The notes under the pieces were generated by a model. That model ran no database searches. It saw only the letters and a list, made by a program, of their open reading frames with translations, and was not told the DNA's origin. A program made the translations under genes and the position numbers. Of a stretch of DNA of 64,000 bases, positions 45,168 through 54,029 are shown one piece after another; positions within the stretch are counted from its first letter, which is position 1, and each line of letters opens with the position of its first letter. The DNA comes from Devosia sp. Lineage in GTDB: Bacteria > Pseudomonadota > Alphaproteobacteria > Rhizobiales > Devosiaceae. Where the stretch lies: NCBI GenBank assembly GCA_028290665.1, contig JAQGJK010000008.1, forward strand, positions 54,324 to 118,323. The letters are read 5' to 3'.

Positions 45168-45425
45168 TTGAAACTCCTACTCAGGGCGTGTTTTGCCTGC
45201 CGCTTAACGTCGTTTTTCGGACTCTGTTCCGGCACGGCGCGGATTCAATTTCCGCAAGTTTCAAACATCAAAAACGACCATTTGTACGTTATGGAACCCC
45301 TTTCCGCTCGATATCGTTCAGCATTCTCGTCAGGCAGATATTCAGTATTCCCCGATTTGGCGATTGGCAGTTCCAGCTTAAGGGCCAATAGTGGTCTCGG
45401 CACTGGCTCCAGGAAGGAGACCTCC

Positions 45426-46121
45426 GTGACAAAGGCATCAGAAACCCCGCCCTACCCCACCGGCTGGTGGCTCGGTACACGACAGTTCTCGATGGCGGAA
45501 CTGGTAGCCGACGGCGTCGTACACATAATCGGGTTACTGACGGCTGCTGTGCTTGGCACGATCCTCCTGACCTTTGCCTTTACTGGCACTGCACTCGCAG
45601 AAGCTCCCGCGCTCGTCGTTTATCTCGCGACGCTGTTTCTGGTGCTATCGGTCTCGCTAGCTTACAATTTGTGGTCGCCACATTCGCCGCACAAGCACAT
45701 CTGGGCGCGGCTCGATCAGGCGGCGATTTTCCTGTTTATCGCGGGCACCTACACACCGCTGCTCGCGGTGCTGGGCGACACTCCGGTGGCCGGCATGCTC
45801 ACAGTGTTCGTATGGGCGGCAGCTATCGTCGGAATTGCCCTGAAGCTGGTGGTACCGGAGAAATTCGGACGGCTGGCGATCGTGCTATACCTTGCCATCG
45901 GCTGGAGTGGCGTACTGGTGTTCCAGACCCTCGCATCCACATTGCCGACTGCAACGCTTTGGCTGCTGGTGGCAGGTGGGGTGACCTACTCGCTCGGCAT
46001 CATCTTCCATCTGTGGGGGAAGCTGCTGTTCCAGAACGTCCTTTGGCATATTTTCGTCGTCGCCGGCGCGACACTGCATCTGGTTGCAATTCTCGACTGC
46101 ATGGTGATCAGCCGGCTCTAG
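45426..46121 (+). CDS. Haemolysin III / PAQR-family membrane protein
   Basis: 231-residue seven-segment membrane protein of the HlyIII (YqfA, PAQR) family. Metal-site residues fall in LVADGVVHIIGLL, the central LDQAAIFLFIAGTYTPLL with the family D and TYTP, and the terminal HIFVVAGATLH. Despite the family name, cytolytic activity is not implied; relatives affect membrane lipids and stress responses. The GTG start at 45426 is chosen because GGAG lies six bases upstream. The convergent DUF192 gene ends 12 bases away. Confidence 0.9.
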   Translation: MTKASETPPYPTGWWLGTRQFSMAELVADGVVHIIGLLTAAVLGTILLTFAFTGTALAEAPALVVYLATLFLVLSVSLAYNLWSPHSPHKHIWARLDQAAIFLFIAGTYTPLLAVLGDTPVAGMLTVFVWAAAIVGIALKLVVPEKFGRLAIVLYLAIGWSGVLVFQTLASTLPTATLWLLVAGGVTYSLGIIFHLWGKLLFQNVLWHIFVVAGATLHLVAILDCMVISRL

Positions 46122-46133
46122 CGGACGCGACCG

Positions 46134-46637
46134 TCAGAAGGTCTTGCCGACACGCAGGTTTTCAAGCGTGTCACCGGGAGCAAGGCCGATTTCAGCCGAA
46201 CGGCCACCTGGAATTTCCAGCACGAACTGTACGGGCGCCCCCGACGGAATGGGGGTCGTGTCCAGTGGCCGAGCGTTCACGTGGATGGATTTTACCATGC
46301 CGTCGCCGCCGATGAAGACCATGTCGAGCGGGATCAGGGTGTTCTGCATCCAGAAGGAGACTTCACGCTCGCCGCCATAGTCGAACAGCATGCCGGCGTC
46401 AGGAGCGAGCTTGTCACGGAACATCAGCCCCTTGGCGTGCTCAGCCGAATCATCTGCGATCTCTACCGTAAATGGATAATCGCCGGTTGCGGTGTGCAGC
46501 ACGGCCCGGGTTTCGTCCGCGGCGGAACAGGCGGTGGCCAGCGTCAGCAACGCTGCAGTCACGGCCACGCGGAAGCCGGCAAGCGCGGGTGTGGGGCGCT
46601 GCAGATCAGCGGCGAAAACGGGCAAAGCAAACATCAT
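46134..46637 (-). CDS. DUF192 lipoprotein
   Basis: 167-residue DUF192 protein. The N-terminus has a membrane segment ending in a lipobox-like LATAC (residues ~33-37), so it is probably a lipoprotein or periplasmic. The conserved domain starts HAKGLMFRDKLAPDAGMLF and continues VSFWMQNTLIPLDMVFI, ending EIGLAPGDTLENLRVG. The function of DUF192 is unsettled. It begins 8 bases after the cold-shock-domain gene, a pairing often seen in Hyphomicrobiales, so the two are probably one operon. Confidence 0.9.
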   Translation of the reverse strand: MMFALPVFAADLQRPTPALAGFRVAVTAALLTLATACSAADETRAVLHTATGDYPFTVEIADDSAEHAKGLMFRDKLAPDAGMLFDYGGEREVSFWMQNTLIPLDMVFIGGDGMVKSIHVNARPLDTTPIPSGAPVQFVLEIPGGRSAEIGLAPGDTLENLRVGKTF

Positions 46638-46645
46638 GGGTAAAC

Positions 46646-47266
46646 TCAGTGTGAGGACGGGGCATCGCCCCAGCCATCCGGGCGAATTTCGGCGACCATG
46701 AGGCCTTTGGGGCCATTGCCGTAACGAACCAGCACAAATTGGCCAGGGCGGAGTTCGGTGATGCCGAAGCGACGCAGCGTTTCCATGTGGACGAAAATAT
46801 CGGGTTCACTCTCGCCCGCAGACAAGAAGCCGAAGCCCCGGATGCGGTTGAACCATTTCACTTCGAGACGTTCAAGGCGCGAGGTGGGTTCCACAGTGAC
46901 GTGGGTGCGCGGCGCCGGCATCTGGGCCGGGTGACGGGCCGTCGATTCATCCATCGAAAGGATGCGGAAGGCTTGCAGGCCACCGGGGCGATTGAGCGCC
47001 TCGCAGACGACGCGGGCGCCTTCATAGGCGGTCTGGTAGCCGTCACGGCGGAGGCAGGTCACGTGAAGCAGCACATCGGCCATGCCGTTGTCGGGGACGA
47101 TGAAACCGAAACCCTTGCCGACATCAAACCATTTGATCGCGCCGGAAACCTCGATGACGTCGAGATGCCCCTCGACAGCCACACCGTCGTCGGTGTGCTG
47201 AACGCTCCCGGGTTCCGCAGGACGGAATCCCGCGAGTTCACCCTCGGGTGAGAACTTAGCCCCCAT
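46646..47266 (-). CDS. Double cold-shock-domain protein
   Basis: 206 residues with two cold-shock domains. The first has SGAIKWFDVGKGFGFIVPDN with ADVLLHVTCLRRDG; the second has LEVKWFNRIRGFGFLSAGES with PDIFVHMETLRRFG. Both keep the RNP1 (KGFGFI, RGFGFL) and RNP2 (VLLHV, IFVHM) motifs that bind single-stranded nucleic acid. A linker of about 45 residues separates them. Single-domain Csp proteins are ~70 residues; the tandem form is characteristic of alphaproteobacteria. Start ATG 47266 has GAGG upstream; a GTG at 47284 is possible. It is followed by DUF192. Confidence 0.9.
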   Translation of the reverse strand: MGAKFSPEGELAGFRPAEPGSVQHTDDGVAVEGHLDVIEVSGAIKWFDVGKGFGFIVPDNGMADVLLHVTCLRRDGYQTAYEGARVVCEALNRPGGLQAFRILSMDESTARHPAQMPAPRTHVTVEPTSRLERLEVKWFNRIRGFGFLSAGESEPDIFVHMETLRRFGITELRPGQFVLVRYGNGPKGLMVAEIRPDGWGDAPSSH

Positions 47267-47470
47267 AGCCAAACGCCTCTTCACGCGCCGCCGACGCGGT
47301 ACTCAACTTGACGCGCAGTCTGTCCGATTCACCGTGAGTTGTTAAGGCTCGGGGAAAAATAGTTTACCATTCGTTAGCCACAGGTCGCATAGCCCGACTA
47401 TTGCCGCGCCAGTCGGTCACTTGCTAGTCCTCGCACCGCTAACGAGCGATGCGAAGACAAGGGAGGCAAG

Positions 47471-47896
47471 ATGCCCACGAAATATCTCCACACCATGGTG
47501 CGGGTCACCGATGTCGAGGCGAGCCTGCGCTTCTATTGCGCGGGACTTGGCCTCGAAGAGACCCGCCGGAACGAAAACGAGAAGGGCCGCTATACGCTGA
47601 TTTTCCTGCGCGCCCCGGGCGATGTCGGTGGCGAAGTCGAACTGACTTACAACTGGGACCCGGAAACCTATTCTGGCGGTCGGAATTTCGGGCATCTGGC
47701 CTATGGCGTCGATGACATTTACGGACTGTGCCAGCATCTGCAGGGCATGGGCATCACCATCAACCGGCCGCCGCGCGATGGCCGGATGGCGTTCGTGCGC
47801 TCGCCTGACGGCGTGTCGGTCGAACTGATCCAGAACGATGCGGCCCTGGCGCCGGCCGAACCTTGGTTGTCGATGCCCAATACCGGTGTCTGGTAA
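47471..47896 (+). CDS. gloA: Glyoxalase I (lactoylglutathione lyase)
   Basis: 141-residue metalloenzyme that converts the methylglyoxal-glutathione adduct to S-lactoylglutathione. All four metal ligands expected from E. coli GloA are present: H7 in YLHTMVRV, E57 in EVELTYNW, H75 in FGHLAYGV and E118 in VSVELIQ. The short form suggests the Ni/Co-type enzyme. AGGGAGG lies just before ATG 47471. It is transcribed alone, divergent from the cold-shock gene. Confidence 0.93.
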   Translation: MPTKYLHTMVRVTDVEASLRFYCAGLGLEETRRNENEKGRYTLIFLRAPGDVGGEVELTYNWDPETYSGGRNFGHLAYGVDDIYGLCQHLQGMGITINRPPRDGRMAFVRSPDGVSVELIQNDAALAPAEPWLSMPNTGVW

Positions 47897-47970
47897 GGTT
47901 TACCGCCTGCTAACCATCCCGGTTATCGTGGAGTTAGCGAGACGGTTCATATTTTAGCGGCTTGAGCGGG

Positions 47971-47994
47971 CCGGGCGGAGCAATTGCCGCCCGG
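47971..47994 (+). other. Stem-loop in the gloA-M15 peptidase gap
   Basis: CCGGGCGG (47971-47978) and CCGCCCGG (47987-47994) form a perfect 8-bp stem with an 8-base loop, 18 bases before the peptidase start. No T-run follows. It could be a gloA 3' structure or a leader hairpin near the ribosome-binding region of the next gene. Confidence 0.45.
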
Positions 47995-48012
47995 AGATCT
48001 CGGGACCGATCC

Positions 48013-48474
48013 ATGAACCGTATCGCCATCGTCATTTTTTGTGCCCTGGCGCTGAGCGGCTGCCTGCCGATGGCGATGTTTGCCGGTGCTGGACAGGGCT
48101 ATGGCGGGCTGTCGCAGAGCGCCGGGACGTTCGTCACTGGCAAGAACGTCAATGCAACCTGCCTCAGTCCCAAACTGCGCCTCGCCATCTGGGAGTTCGA
48201 GGGCTATTTCGGCAAAAAGATCATCATGAGTTCAGGCTACCGCGACCCGGCGCACAACGCTTCGGTCGGCGGGGTCGATAATTCCTTCCACGTCAAATGC
48301 ATGGCCGCAGACTTCTACATCCCCGGCATTGCCAAGGAACGGTTGATCGCCTTTGCCGCACGGCTAAATCTCGTCGGCGGGCTCGGCTGCTATCCCGGAC
48401 GCAGCTTCATTCACGTCGATGTTCGCGACCGGCCGCAGGGCTATGCACGCCCGGTGACCTTCAGCGGCTGCTGA
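48013..48474 (+). CDS. M15-type D,D-peptidase-like lipoprotein (YcbK/DUF882 family)
   Basis: 153-residue protein starting MNRIAIVIFCALALSGC, a lipoprotein signal with the lipobox LSGC, so it should be anchored facing the periplasm. The M15-type zinc ligands are apparent: H in NSFHVKCMAADFYI with the following D, and H in SFIHVDVRDRP. SSGYRDPAHNASVGG is the usual substrate loop. Relatives cut peptidoglycan stem peptides. It begins after a stem-loop and is followed by tRNA-Glu. Confidence 0.87.
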   Translation: MNRIAIVIFCALALSGCLPMAMFAGAGQGYGGLSQSAGTFVTGKNVNATCLSPKLRLAIWEFEGYFGKKIIMSSGYRDPAHNASVGGVDNSFHVKCMAADFYIPGIAKERLIAFAARLNLVGGLGCYPGRSFIHVDVRDRPQGYARPVTFSGC

Positions 48475-48543
48475 GAAGCAAAAAACCCCACGGACCGGAC
48501 TTGCCATCATCGGGCGAGGCACCTATACGGTCCCGCACGGCAA

Positions 48544-48618
48544 GCGCCCTTCGTCTATCGGTTAGGACGGCACCCTTTCACGGTGCAGAGAGGGGTTCGA
48601 CTCCCCTAGGGCGCACCA
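48544..48618 (+). tRNA. tRNA-Glu (TTC)
   Basis: 75 bases with encoded CCA. The acceptor GCGCCCT pairs with AGGGCGC, the anticodon stem GCACC/GGTGC encloses CTTTCAC with anticodon TTC, and the T-arm has GGTTCGACTCC. Confidence 0.97.
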
Positions 48619-48673
48619 ACTTTTCCCAATCATTCTGACATTAGCGCTGGCGACTTCGTCGCCGCGACGATTG

Positions 48674-50482
48674 CTATATCGCGCTCAACACCTTGAGAAA
48701 CGCCGCGCCGTAGCGTTCGAGTTTGGCGGCGCCGATGCCGGGGATGGATTCGAGGTCGGCGAAGGTTTTGGGCGCGGCGGTCGCCATGGCGCGCAGCGTG
48801 GTATCGTGGAAGATGACGTAAGGTGGCACGCCTTGCAGCTTGGCGAGGCGACTGCGCTCGGCGCGAAGGGCTTCGAAGGCGTCCTGGGCGGGGCCGGGTA
48901 GCGCGGCGGCGAGCTGCCGACGGACATCGGAGCGTTTCTTGGGCAAATCGCGCCGCAGGACGATGCGCTGCTCGCCGCGGAAAATCGGCCGGGCCGCCTC
49001 GGTTAGCTGCAGGGCGCCATGGTTGGCATCCGAACTCAGATAGCCGGCCGCGGCGAGCTGGCGCAGCACCGATTGCCAGACACGCTGGTCGGTATCCCGC
49101 CCCTGCCCGAACACCGCCTGCGTATCATGGCCGAAGCGGGTGACCTTTTCGGTGACTTTGCCGAGCAGCACATCGATGATGTGGCCAGCGCCAAAGCTCT
49201 GGCCGGTGCGATAGACGGCAGCGAGAGCTTTGACCGCTGCGTCAGTGGCGTCCCAGGTGTCGACGGGGGTCAGGCAGTTGTCGCAATTGCCGCACTGGCC
49301 TCCATGGGCCTCGCCAAAGTGTTTCAGGATCGCCTGGCGACGGCAGCCGGCGGTCTCGCAGACGCCCAGCAGGGCATCGAGCTTGCTCCGCTCGATCCGC
49401 TTGATCTCGTCGCGTGCGGTGCCTTCCTCGATCATGCGGCGGCGCTGCACCACGTCGGTCATGCCGTAGGCCATCCAGGCGTTTGACGGGAGGCCGTCGC
49501 GGCCAGCGCGGCCGGTTTCCTGGTAGTAGGCCTCGATGGAGGATGGCAGGTCGAGGTGGGCGACGTAGCGGACGTCGGGTTTGTCGATGCCCATGCCGAA
49601 AGCCACGGTGGCGACGAGGCAGAGGTTGTCCTCGCGGAGGAAAGCGTCCTGGTTGGCCGAGCGAGTACGGGCGTCCATACCGGCGTGATAGCCGAGCGCC
49701 CGGATGCCGTGGTCGTTGAGCCAGGTGGCGGTTTTTTCGACCTTGTTGCGGGACAGGCAGTAGACGATGCCACTGTCGCCCTGATGGCCCTTGAGGAAAT
49801 CGAGCAATTGCTTCGGGCCATTGGCGCGCTGGGTGATGGCGTAGGCGATGTTGGGCCGATCAAAACTCTGTTCGAACACCCGGGCTTCGCCGAGGCGCAG
49901 GCGCTCGATGATATCGGCGCGCGTCGCGGGATCGGCGGTGGCGGTCAAGGCGATGCGTGGCACATTAGGGAAGGCATCGGCGAGGATGGCGAGCTGGCGG
50001 TATTCGGGGCGGAAATCATGGCCCCACTGGCTGACGCAATGGGCCTCATCGATGGCGAACAGCGCGATGTCGATGCCACCGATCATGCCGAGGAACGATT
50101 CGGTGGTCAGCCGTTCGGGGGTGACATAAAGCAGGTCGAGCTTGCCGTCCCGCAACAGGCGACGAACGCCGGCGGCTTCATCGGGCGACTGCGAGGAATT
50201 CAGCACCGCCGCGGCGACGCCGGCCTGGCGCAACGCCTCGACCTGGTCGCGCATCAGGGCGATCAGCGGCGAGACGACGATGCCGACGCCGGGGCGACAC
50301 AGTGCGGGGATCTGGAAGCAGGCAGACTTGCCGGCGCCGGTCGGGAACAGCACCACGGCATCGCCACCCTCGGTGACGTGCCGCACAACATCCTCCTGCT
50401 GCGCGCGGAAGTTCGCATGGCCGAAGACATCGCGCAGCACGTCGCGCGGGTTTTTCCTGAGGACGAGATCGAGCTGGGACAA
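48674..50482 (-). CDS. recQ: ATP-dependent DNA helicase RecQ
   Basis: 602-residue 3'-5' helicase for recombination repair and replication-fork processing. It has motif 0 ([12 protein letters not shown]), Walker [18 protein letters not shown], Walker [20 protein letters not shown], motif VI-like [10 protein letters not shown], the zinc-binding cysteines CETAGCRR and CGNCDNC in the RQC domain, and a C-terminal HRDC domain ending [15 protein letters not shown]. No ATG occurs at a family-like position; the best start is TTG 50482, giving a length close to E. coli RecQ (609). The frame stays open to 50563, but that would overlap tRNA-Glu. Flanked on both sides by tRNA-Glu genes on the opposite strand. 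Confidence 0.93.
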   Translation of the reverse strand: MSQLDLVLRKNPRDVLRDVFGHANFRAQQEDVVRHVTEGGDAVVLFPTGAGKSACFQIPALCRPGVGIVVSPLIALMRDQVEALRQAGVAAAVLNSSQSPDEAAGVRRLLRDGKLDLLYVTPERLTTESFLGMIGGIDIALFAIDEAHCVSQWGHDFRPEYRQLAILADAFPNVPRIALTATADPATRADIIERLRLGEARVFEQSFDRPNIAYAITQRANGPKQLLDFLKGHQGDSGIVYCLSRNKVEKTATWLNDHGIRALGYHAGMDARTRSANQDAFLREDNLCLVATVAFGMGIDKPDVRYVAHLDLPSSIEAYYQETGRAGRDGLPSNAWMAYGMTDVVQRRRMIEEGTARDEIKRIERSKLDALLGVCETAGCRRQAILKHFGEAHGGQCGNCDNCLTPVDTWDATDAAVKALAAVYRTGQSFGAGHIIDVLLGKVTEKVTRFGHDTQAVFGQGRDTDQRVWQSVLRQLAAAGYLSSDANHGALQLTEAARPIFRGEQRIVLRRDLPKKRSDVRRQLAAALPGPAQDAFEALRAERSRLAKLQGVPPYVIFHDTTLRAMATAAPKTFADLESIPGIGAAKLERYGAAFLKVLSAI

Positions 50483-50555
50483 TTGCTGAGGACTGCGCTT
50501 TCGAATCGATCCGCGGTTGACGGCGAGGGCGATCTTGACGATATAGAGACCCGCT

Positions 50556-50630
50556 GCGCCCATCGTCTAGCGGTCAGGACATCGCCCTCTCACGGCGAGA
50601 ACAGGGGTTCGATTCCCCTTGGGCGCACCA
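50556..50630 (+). tRNA. tRNA-Glu (CTC)
   Basis: 75 bases with encoded CCA. The acceptor GCGCCCA pairs with TGGGCGC, the anticodon stem TCGCC/GGCGA encloses CTCTCAC with anticodon CTC, and the T-arm has GGTTCGATTCC. Confidence 0.97.
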
Positions 50631-50728
50631 GCATCTCCTCATAGCAGAGTTGAACCACTTCGGCACACACGACGGTGCGAGCGAGTGCCTCCCCGTGTCG
50701 GCGGCGCGCCATTCCGCGGCGCGTGATG

Positions 50729-50756
50729 TGATCCGAACCAGAGTTGCAAACGTAAC
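50729..50756 (+). promoter_or_regulatory. Sigma-E (ECF, RpoE-ChrR type) autoregulatory promoter of rpoE
   Basis: TGATCC (50729-50734) and CGTAAC (50751-50756) with a 16-base spacer. TGATCC fits the -35 element of RpoE-ChrR-controlled promoters in alphaproteobacteria. Transcription would start near 50764, just before the ribosome-binding site GGAG at 50772-50775. The same two hexamers with identical spacing precede the oxidase/DUF1365/cfa operon. Confidence 0.83.
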
Positions 50757-50781
50757 ATTGCCAGATCGACCGGAGACGGCA

Positions 50782-51381
50782 ATGTTGACGGCCACGATGA
50801 GCCAAATTCCACCGCAGCCTCCGACCGGTCCCCTGCCCGCCGATGATCTGGCGAAGTTGATCGAACGCGTTGCCACGCTGCGCGATCGGGAAGCCCTGGC
50901 GAAGCTGTTCGATATTTTTGCCCCGAAGCTCAAAGCGATCATGCTGCGACATGGCGCCAACTCCGCGATGGCGGAGGATCTGGCGCAGGAGACGCTGCTG
51001 GTGGTGTGGCGCAAGGCGCACCTCTACTCGGCCCAGCGCGGTGCGGTCAGTACGTGGATATTCACGATTGCGCGCAATCTGCGGATCGACCATCTGCGGC
51101 GGCAGTCCAATCGCCCCTACGAGGATCTCGAAGGGGTGGAGATCGCGAGCGATGCGCCGGGTGGCGATCGCATCGTGGAGGAAAACCAGATCGTCGACCG
51201 GGTGACGCTGGCGATCAGGACGCTGTCCAAGGAGCAGCAGGACGTGGTGAGATTGAGTTTTATTGAAGATATTCCGCATTCCGAAATCGCCACGCGGGTG
51301 GGCATTCCGCTCGGCACGGTGAAATCACGGCTGCGGCTGGCCTATGAGCGGCTGCGGCCGATGCTGGAGGATCTGCAATGA
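50782..51381 (+). CDS. rpoE: ECF sigma factor RpoE (ChrR-controlled)
   Basis: 199-residue extracytoplasmic-function sigma factor. Region 2 runs from LFDIFAPKLKAIMLRHG through AEDLAQETLLVVWRKA and STWIFTIARNLRIDHLRR. Region 4 is LSKEQQDVVRLSFIEDI with the helix-turn-helix HSEIATRVGIPLGTVKSRLR. In Rhodobacter the homologue responds to singlet oxygen and organic peroxides when ChrR releases it. GGAG six bases before ATG 50782 decides the start; an open frame from 50650 precedes the promoter. Its stop overlaps the chrR start (ATGA). Confidence 0.95.
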   Translation: MLTATMSQIPPQPPTGPLPADDLAKLIERVATLRDREALAKLFDIFAPKLKAIMLRHGANSAMAEDLAQETLLVVWRKAHLYSAQRGAVSTWIFTIARNLRIDHLRRQSNRPYEDLEGVEIASDAPGGDRIVEENQIVDRVTLAIRTLSKEQQDVVRLSFIEDIPHSEIATRVGIPLGTVKSRLRLAYERLRPMLEDLQ

Positions 51382-52022
51382 TCACTCAGCACCCCGACAT
51401 CTCAACCTTGATGGCGTTCAGCGCCGGCACGCTCGACGAGCCGTATGCGCTGGTAATTTCGACACATGTGGCGATGTGCGAGGCGTGCCAGGAGGGCGTG
51501 CGGCGAACCGACCGGATCGGTGGCGCAGCGTTGAGTGGCGAGGCCGGTGTGGCGATGAGTGATGGGGCACGGCTGCGGCTGCTGGCGGCGCTCGATGCGG
51601 ATGACGCGATCGTGGTGAAATCGCCAGTCGAGGTCAGCGAGATGCCGGTGCCGTTGCGGCGATACCTGCCCTATGGGCTGAGCTCGATACGGTGGCGGGC
51701 CAATGGTCCGGGCGTCGCGACGCGCGACCTGCCGGTCAGTCCGGGGGTGAAGTCGCGGTTGATGCTGCTGAAGGTGGCGGCGGGGCGCCGGGTGCCGGAG
51801 CACAGCCATGGCGGGCAGGAACTGACGCTGATCCTGCAGGGCGCCTACAAGGATCGGTTCGGCATCTTTGCGACCGGCGATATCGCCGACCATGATGAGG
51901 ACGTGGAGCATCAGCCGATCGCCGAGCCCGGGGAGGATTGCATCTGTCTCGTCGCCGTCGATGCGAAGCTCAATTTCCGAAGCCGGTTGATCCGGTTGCT
52001 GCAGCCATTGTTTGGCATGTGA
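51378..52022 (+). CDS. chrR: Anti-sigma factor ChrR (zinc anti-sigma plus cupin)
   Basis: 214 residues. The N-terminal zinc anti-sigma domain has H5, H30, C34 and C37 (H-x3-C-x2-C in STHVAMCEACQEG), which clamps RpoE. The C-terminal cupin keeps H142, H144, E148 and H178 (EHSHGGQE and VEHQP), the counterparts of the second zinc site in Rhodobacter ChrR needed for the singlet-oxygen response. Ligands are all present, so a full sensor is expected. Start overlaps rpoE by four bases and the stop overlaps the SDR start (TGATG), so all three are coupled. Confidence 0.95.
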   Translation: MITQHPDISTLMAFSAGTLDEPYALVISTHVAMCEACQEGVRRTDRIGGAALSGEAGVAMSDGARLRLLAALDADDAIVVKSPVEVSEMPVPLRRYLPYGLSSIRWRANGPGVATRDLPVSPGVKSRLMLLKVAAGRRVPEHSHGGQELTLILQGAYKDRFGIFATGDIADHDEDVEHQPIAEPGEDCICLVAVDAKLNFRSRLIRLLQPLFGM

Positions 52023-52777
52023 TGAAGCCCGGCATTGCGTGGATCATCGGCGGCGGAACGGGGATCGGCGCGGCAGTCGCCATGGAACTCGCAGGGCGCG
52101 GCTGGACGGTGGCGATTTCAGGGCGGCGCATGGAGAAGCTGCAGGAGGTCGCAAACGGCAATCCGGCGATCCTGCCCTACCCCCTCGATGTTACCGATGA
52201 AGGCGCCATTGCGGCAGCCCTGGCACAGGTGGCGGGCGATCTGCGGCGTATCGATCTGTTCATTTATGGCGCTGCTGCGTGGCAACCGCTCGAGGTCGGC
52301 GACTACAGCCTGGCGAAGTACGAGAAGATCGCCGACACCAATTTCTTTGGGTTCATCCGGATGCTGACGCCGCTGACGCGGCAGTTCGAGCGGCAAGGCG
52401 GCGGGCAGTTGGCGGTGATTGCTTCGGTCGCCGGGTATTTCGGGCTGCCGCGCTCGGGTGCCTATGGTGCAATGAAAGCAGCACTGATCCAGCTTTGCCA
52501 GTCATTGCGGATCGAACTTGAGCCCAAGAACATAATCGTGCGGATGGTGTGCCCGGGGTTCGTCAAATCCGAGCTGACCGCAAAGAACGATTTTCCGATG
52601 CCGTTCATCATGGAAGCGGACGCTGCGGCCAAGCGGATCGTCGATGGGCTGGTCAACTCCGACCGGTTCGAGATCGCCTTCCCGCGCCGGCTGGTGTGGC
52701 CAATGAAGTTGATGCGGATACTACCCTATCCGCTGTTTTTCTCTCTGGCGCGGCGGACCCTGTCGAAGGCCAAATAA
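52022..52777 (+). CDS. SDR-family oxidoreductase in the rpoE-chrR operon
   Basis: 251-residue short-chain dehydrogenase. The cofactor motif is IIGGGTGIGAAVAMEL near the N-terminus, the catalytic serine lies in AVIASVAGYFGLPRSGAYG and the Y-x3-K is YGAMKAALI. C-terminal hydrophobic sequence (MRILPYPLFFSLARR) suggests membrane association. The ATG at 52022 shares a base with the chrR stop. Coupling to rpoE-chrR suggests it belongs to the same stress response, perhaps reducing lipid-derived carbonyls, but the substrate is unknown. It converges with cfa (one base between the stops). Confidence 0.88.
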   Translation: MKPGIAWIIGGGTGIGAAVAMELAGRGWTVAISGRRMEKLQEVANGNPAILPYPLDVTDEGAIAAALAQVAGDLRRIDLFIYGAAAWQPLEVGDYSLAKYEKIADTNFFGFIRMLTPLTRQFERQGGGQLAVIASVAGYFGLPRSGAYGAMKAALIQLCQSLRIELEPKNIIVRMVCPGFVKSELTAKNDFPMPFIMEADAAAKRIVDGLVNSDRFEIAFPRRLVWPMKLMRILPYPLFFSLARRTLSKAK

Positions 52778-52778
52778 A

Positions 52779-54011
52779 TTAGACCGGTTTCCGGTACTGG
52801 TAGATGCCGACGTCGATGGTGCCTTCGGTGAACCCGGCCTCGCAGTAAGCCAGGTAATACGACCATTTGCGCATGAAGCTCTGGTCGTAGCCCATGGGGG
52901 CAATCACCGGCCAGCGTTCGAGAAAGCGCTCGCGCCAAAGTTTGAGCGTTTTAGCGTAGGAATGCCGAAAGGTATCGACATTTTCGAGGATCAGGCCGAA
53001 CTTTTCGGCGGTTTCGCGCATCACCGACTTGGTCAGCAGCATGCCACCGGGGAAGATGTAGCGCTGGATGAAGTCGGGGCCGTCGCGGTATTCCGCAAAA
53101 TCGGATTCGGCGATGGTAATGGCCTGGATGGCCGCCCGCCCGCCGGGTTTTAGTCGGGCGTGGACAGTGCGGAAATACTCATCCCAGTGCTCCTCGCCGA
53201 CGGCCTCGATCATTTCGATCGAGACAATGGCGTCGAACTGGCCCTCGGTATCGCGGTAATCCTCGAAGTGAAGGGTAGCGCGGTTGTCGAGGCCTTGGCG
53301 ACGCAGCCGTTGGCGGCCGAACTCCAGTTGCTCCTTCGACAGCGTCACGCCGTAAACGTCGGCTTGATAATCTCGAGCGGCGACTTCGGCGAAGCCGGCC
53401 CAGCCGCAACCGATTTCTAGCACCGAACTGCCTTCCTCGATGCCGGCGAGGTCGGCGATGCGCCGGTACTTTCCCAGCTGTGCCGCTTCGAGGCCTTCGT
53501 CTTCACCGGTAAAAATCGCCGAGGAATAGGTCATCGAGGGATCTAGCCATTCGGCATAGAAATCATTGCCGAGATCGTAATGCTCGGAAATGTTCTCTGG
53601 CGCCTGTTCCTTCGTGTTGCTGCGCGACAGATGATACTGCAAATCCTGTGCCGCCTTGCGGAACAGCCCCGGCCGGACGTCGGCGAATATTTCGCGGTTC
53701 TGCAGGAAGAACCGGAACAGGGCCGCCAGATCGTCAACTTCGACGTCGCCATCGATGTACGCCTCGGCGAAGCCCAGGACCCCGCGTTGGATCACGCGCT
53801 TGATCATCCGACGGTTACGGATGGTAAGCGACGCGTGCTCACCCGTCGACGGATCACCGACCGTGATGGAACGGCCGTTTGGAAAAGTCATGGTGATGCC
53901 GCCGATGCGCGGCTTGCCGAGGAGACCGCGACCCACCCAGTCCATGACGTGGCCGGTGAGGCGATTCCACAGGGTAAATCTGGCGGTGGTCGAGATAGAC
54001 TGGGTTTCCAT
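52779..54011 (-). CDS. cfa: Cyclopropane-fatty-acyl-phospholipid synthase family protein
   Basis: 410-residue SAM-dependent enzyme acting on unsaturated acyl chains of membrane phospholipids. SAM motif VLEIGCGWAGFAEVAARDYQ spans 197-216, with the family YDLGNDFYAEWLDPSMTYSS before it and IEMIEAVGEEHWDEYF after it. The C-terminal YIFPGGMLL and MRKWSYYLAYCEAGF stretches are present. It is the third gene of the leftward operon amine oxidase, DUF1365, cfa. In Rhodobacter, cfaA of an equivalent operon belongs to the RpoE regulon and may make furan or cyclopropane fatty acids. A methyltransferase making furan precursors is therefore an alternative to simple cyclopropanation. Confidence 0.93.
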   Translation of the reverse strand: METQSISTTARFTLWNRLTGHVMDWVGRGLLGKPRIGGITMTFPNGRSITVGDPSTGEHASLTIRNRRMIKRVIQRGVLGFAEAYIDGDVEVDDLAALFRFFLQNREIFADVRPGLFRKAAQDLQYHLSRSNTKEQAPENISEHYDLGNDFYAEWLDPSMTYSSAIFTGEDEGLEAAQLGKYRRIADLAGIEEGSSVLEIGCGWAGFAEVAARDYQADVYGVTLSKEQLEFGRQRLRRQGLDNRATLHFEDYRDTEGQFDAIVSIEMIEAVGEEHWDEYFRTVHARLKPGGRAAIQAITIAESDFAEYRDGPDFIQRYIFPGGMLLTKSVMRETAEKFGLILENVDTFRHSYAKTLKLWRERFLERWPVIAPMGYDQSFMRKWSYYLAYCEAGFTEGTIDVGIYQYRKPV

Positions 54012-54029
54012 GCAACAAAACTAACTCAG

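Noticed and set aside
45426..46121. Toxin function for the haemolysin-III-like protein
   Set aside because: The family name is historical; the membrane topology and conserved residues fit the PAQR-type proteins and there is no secretion or toxin context.
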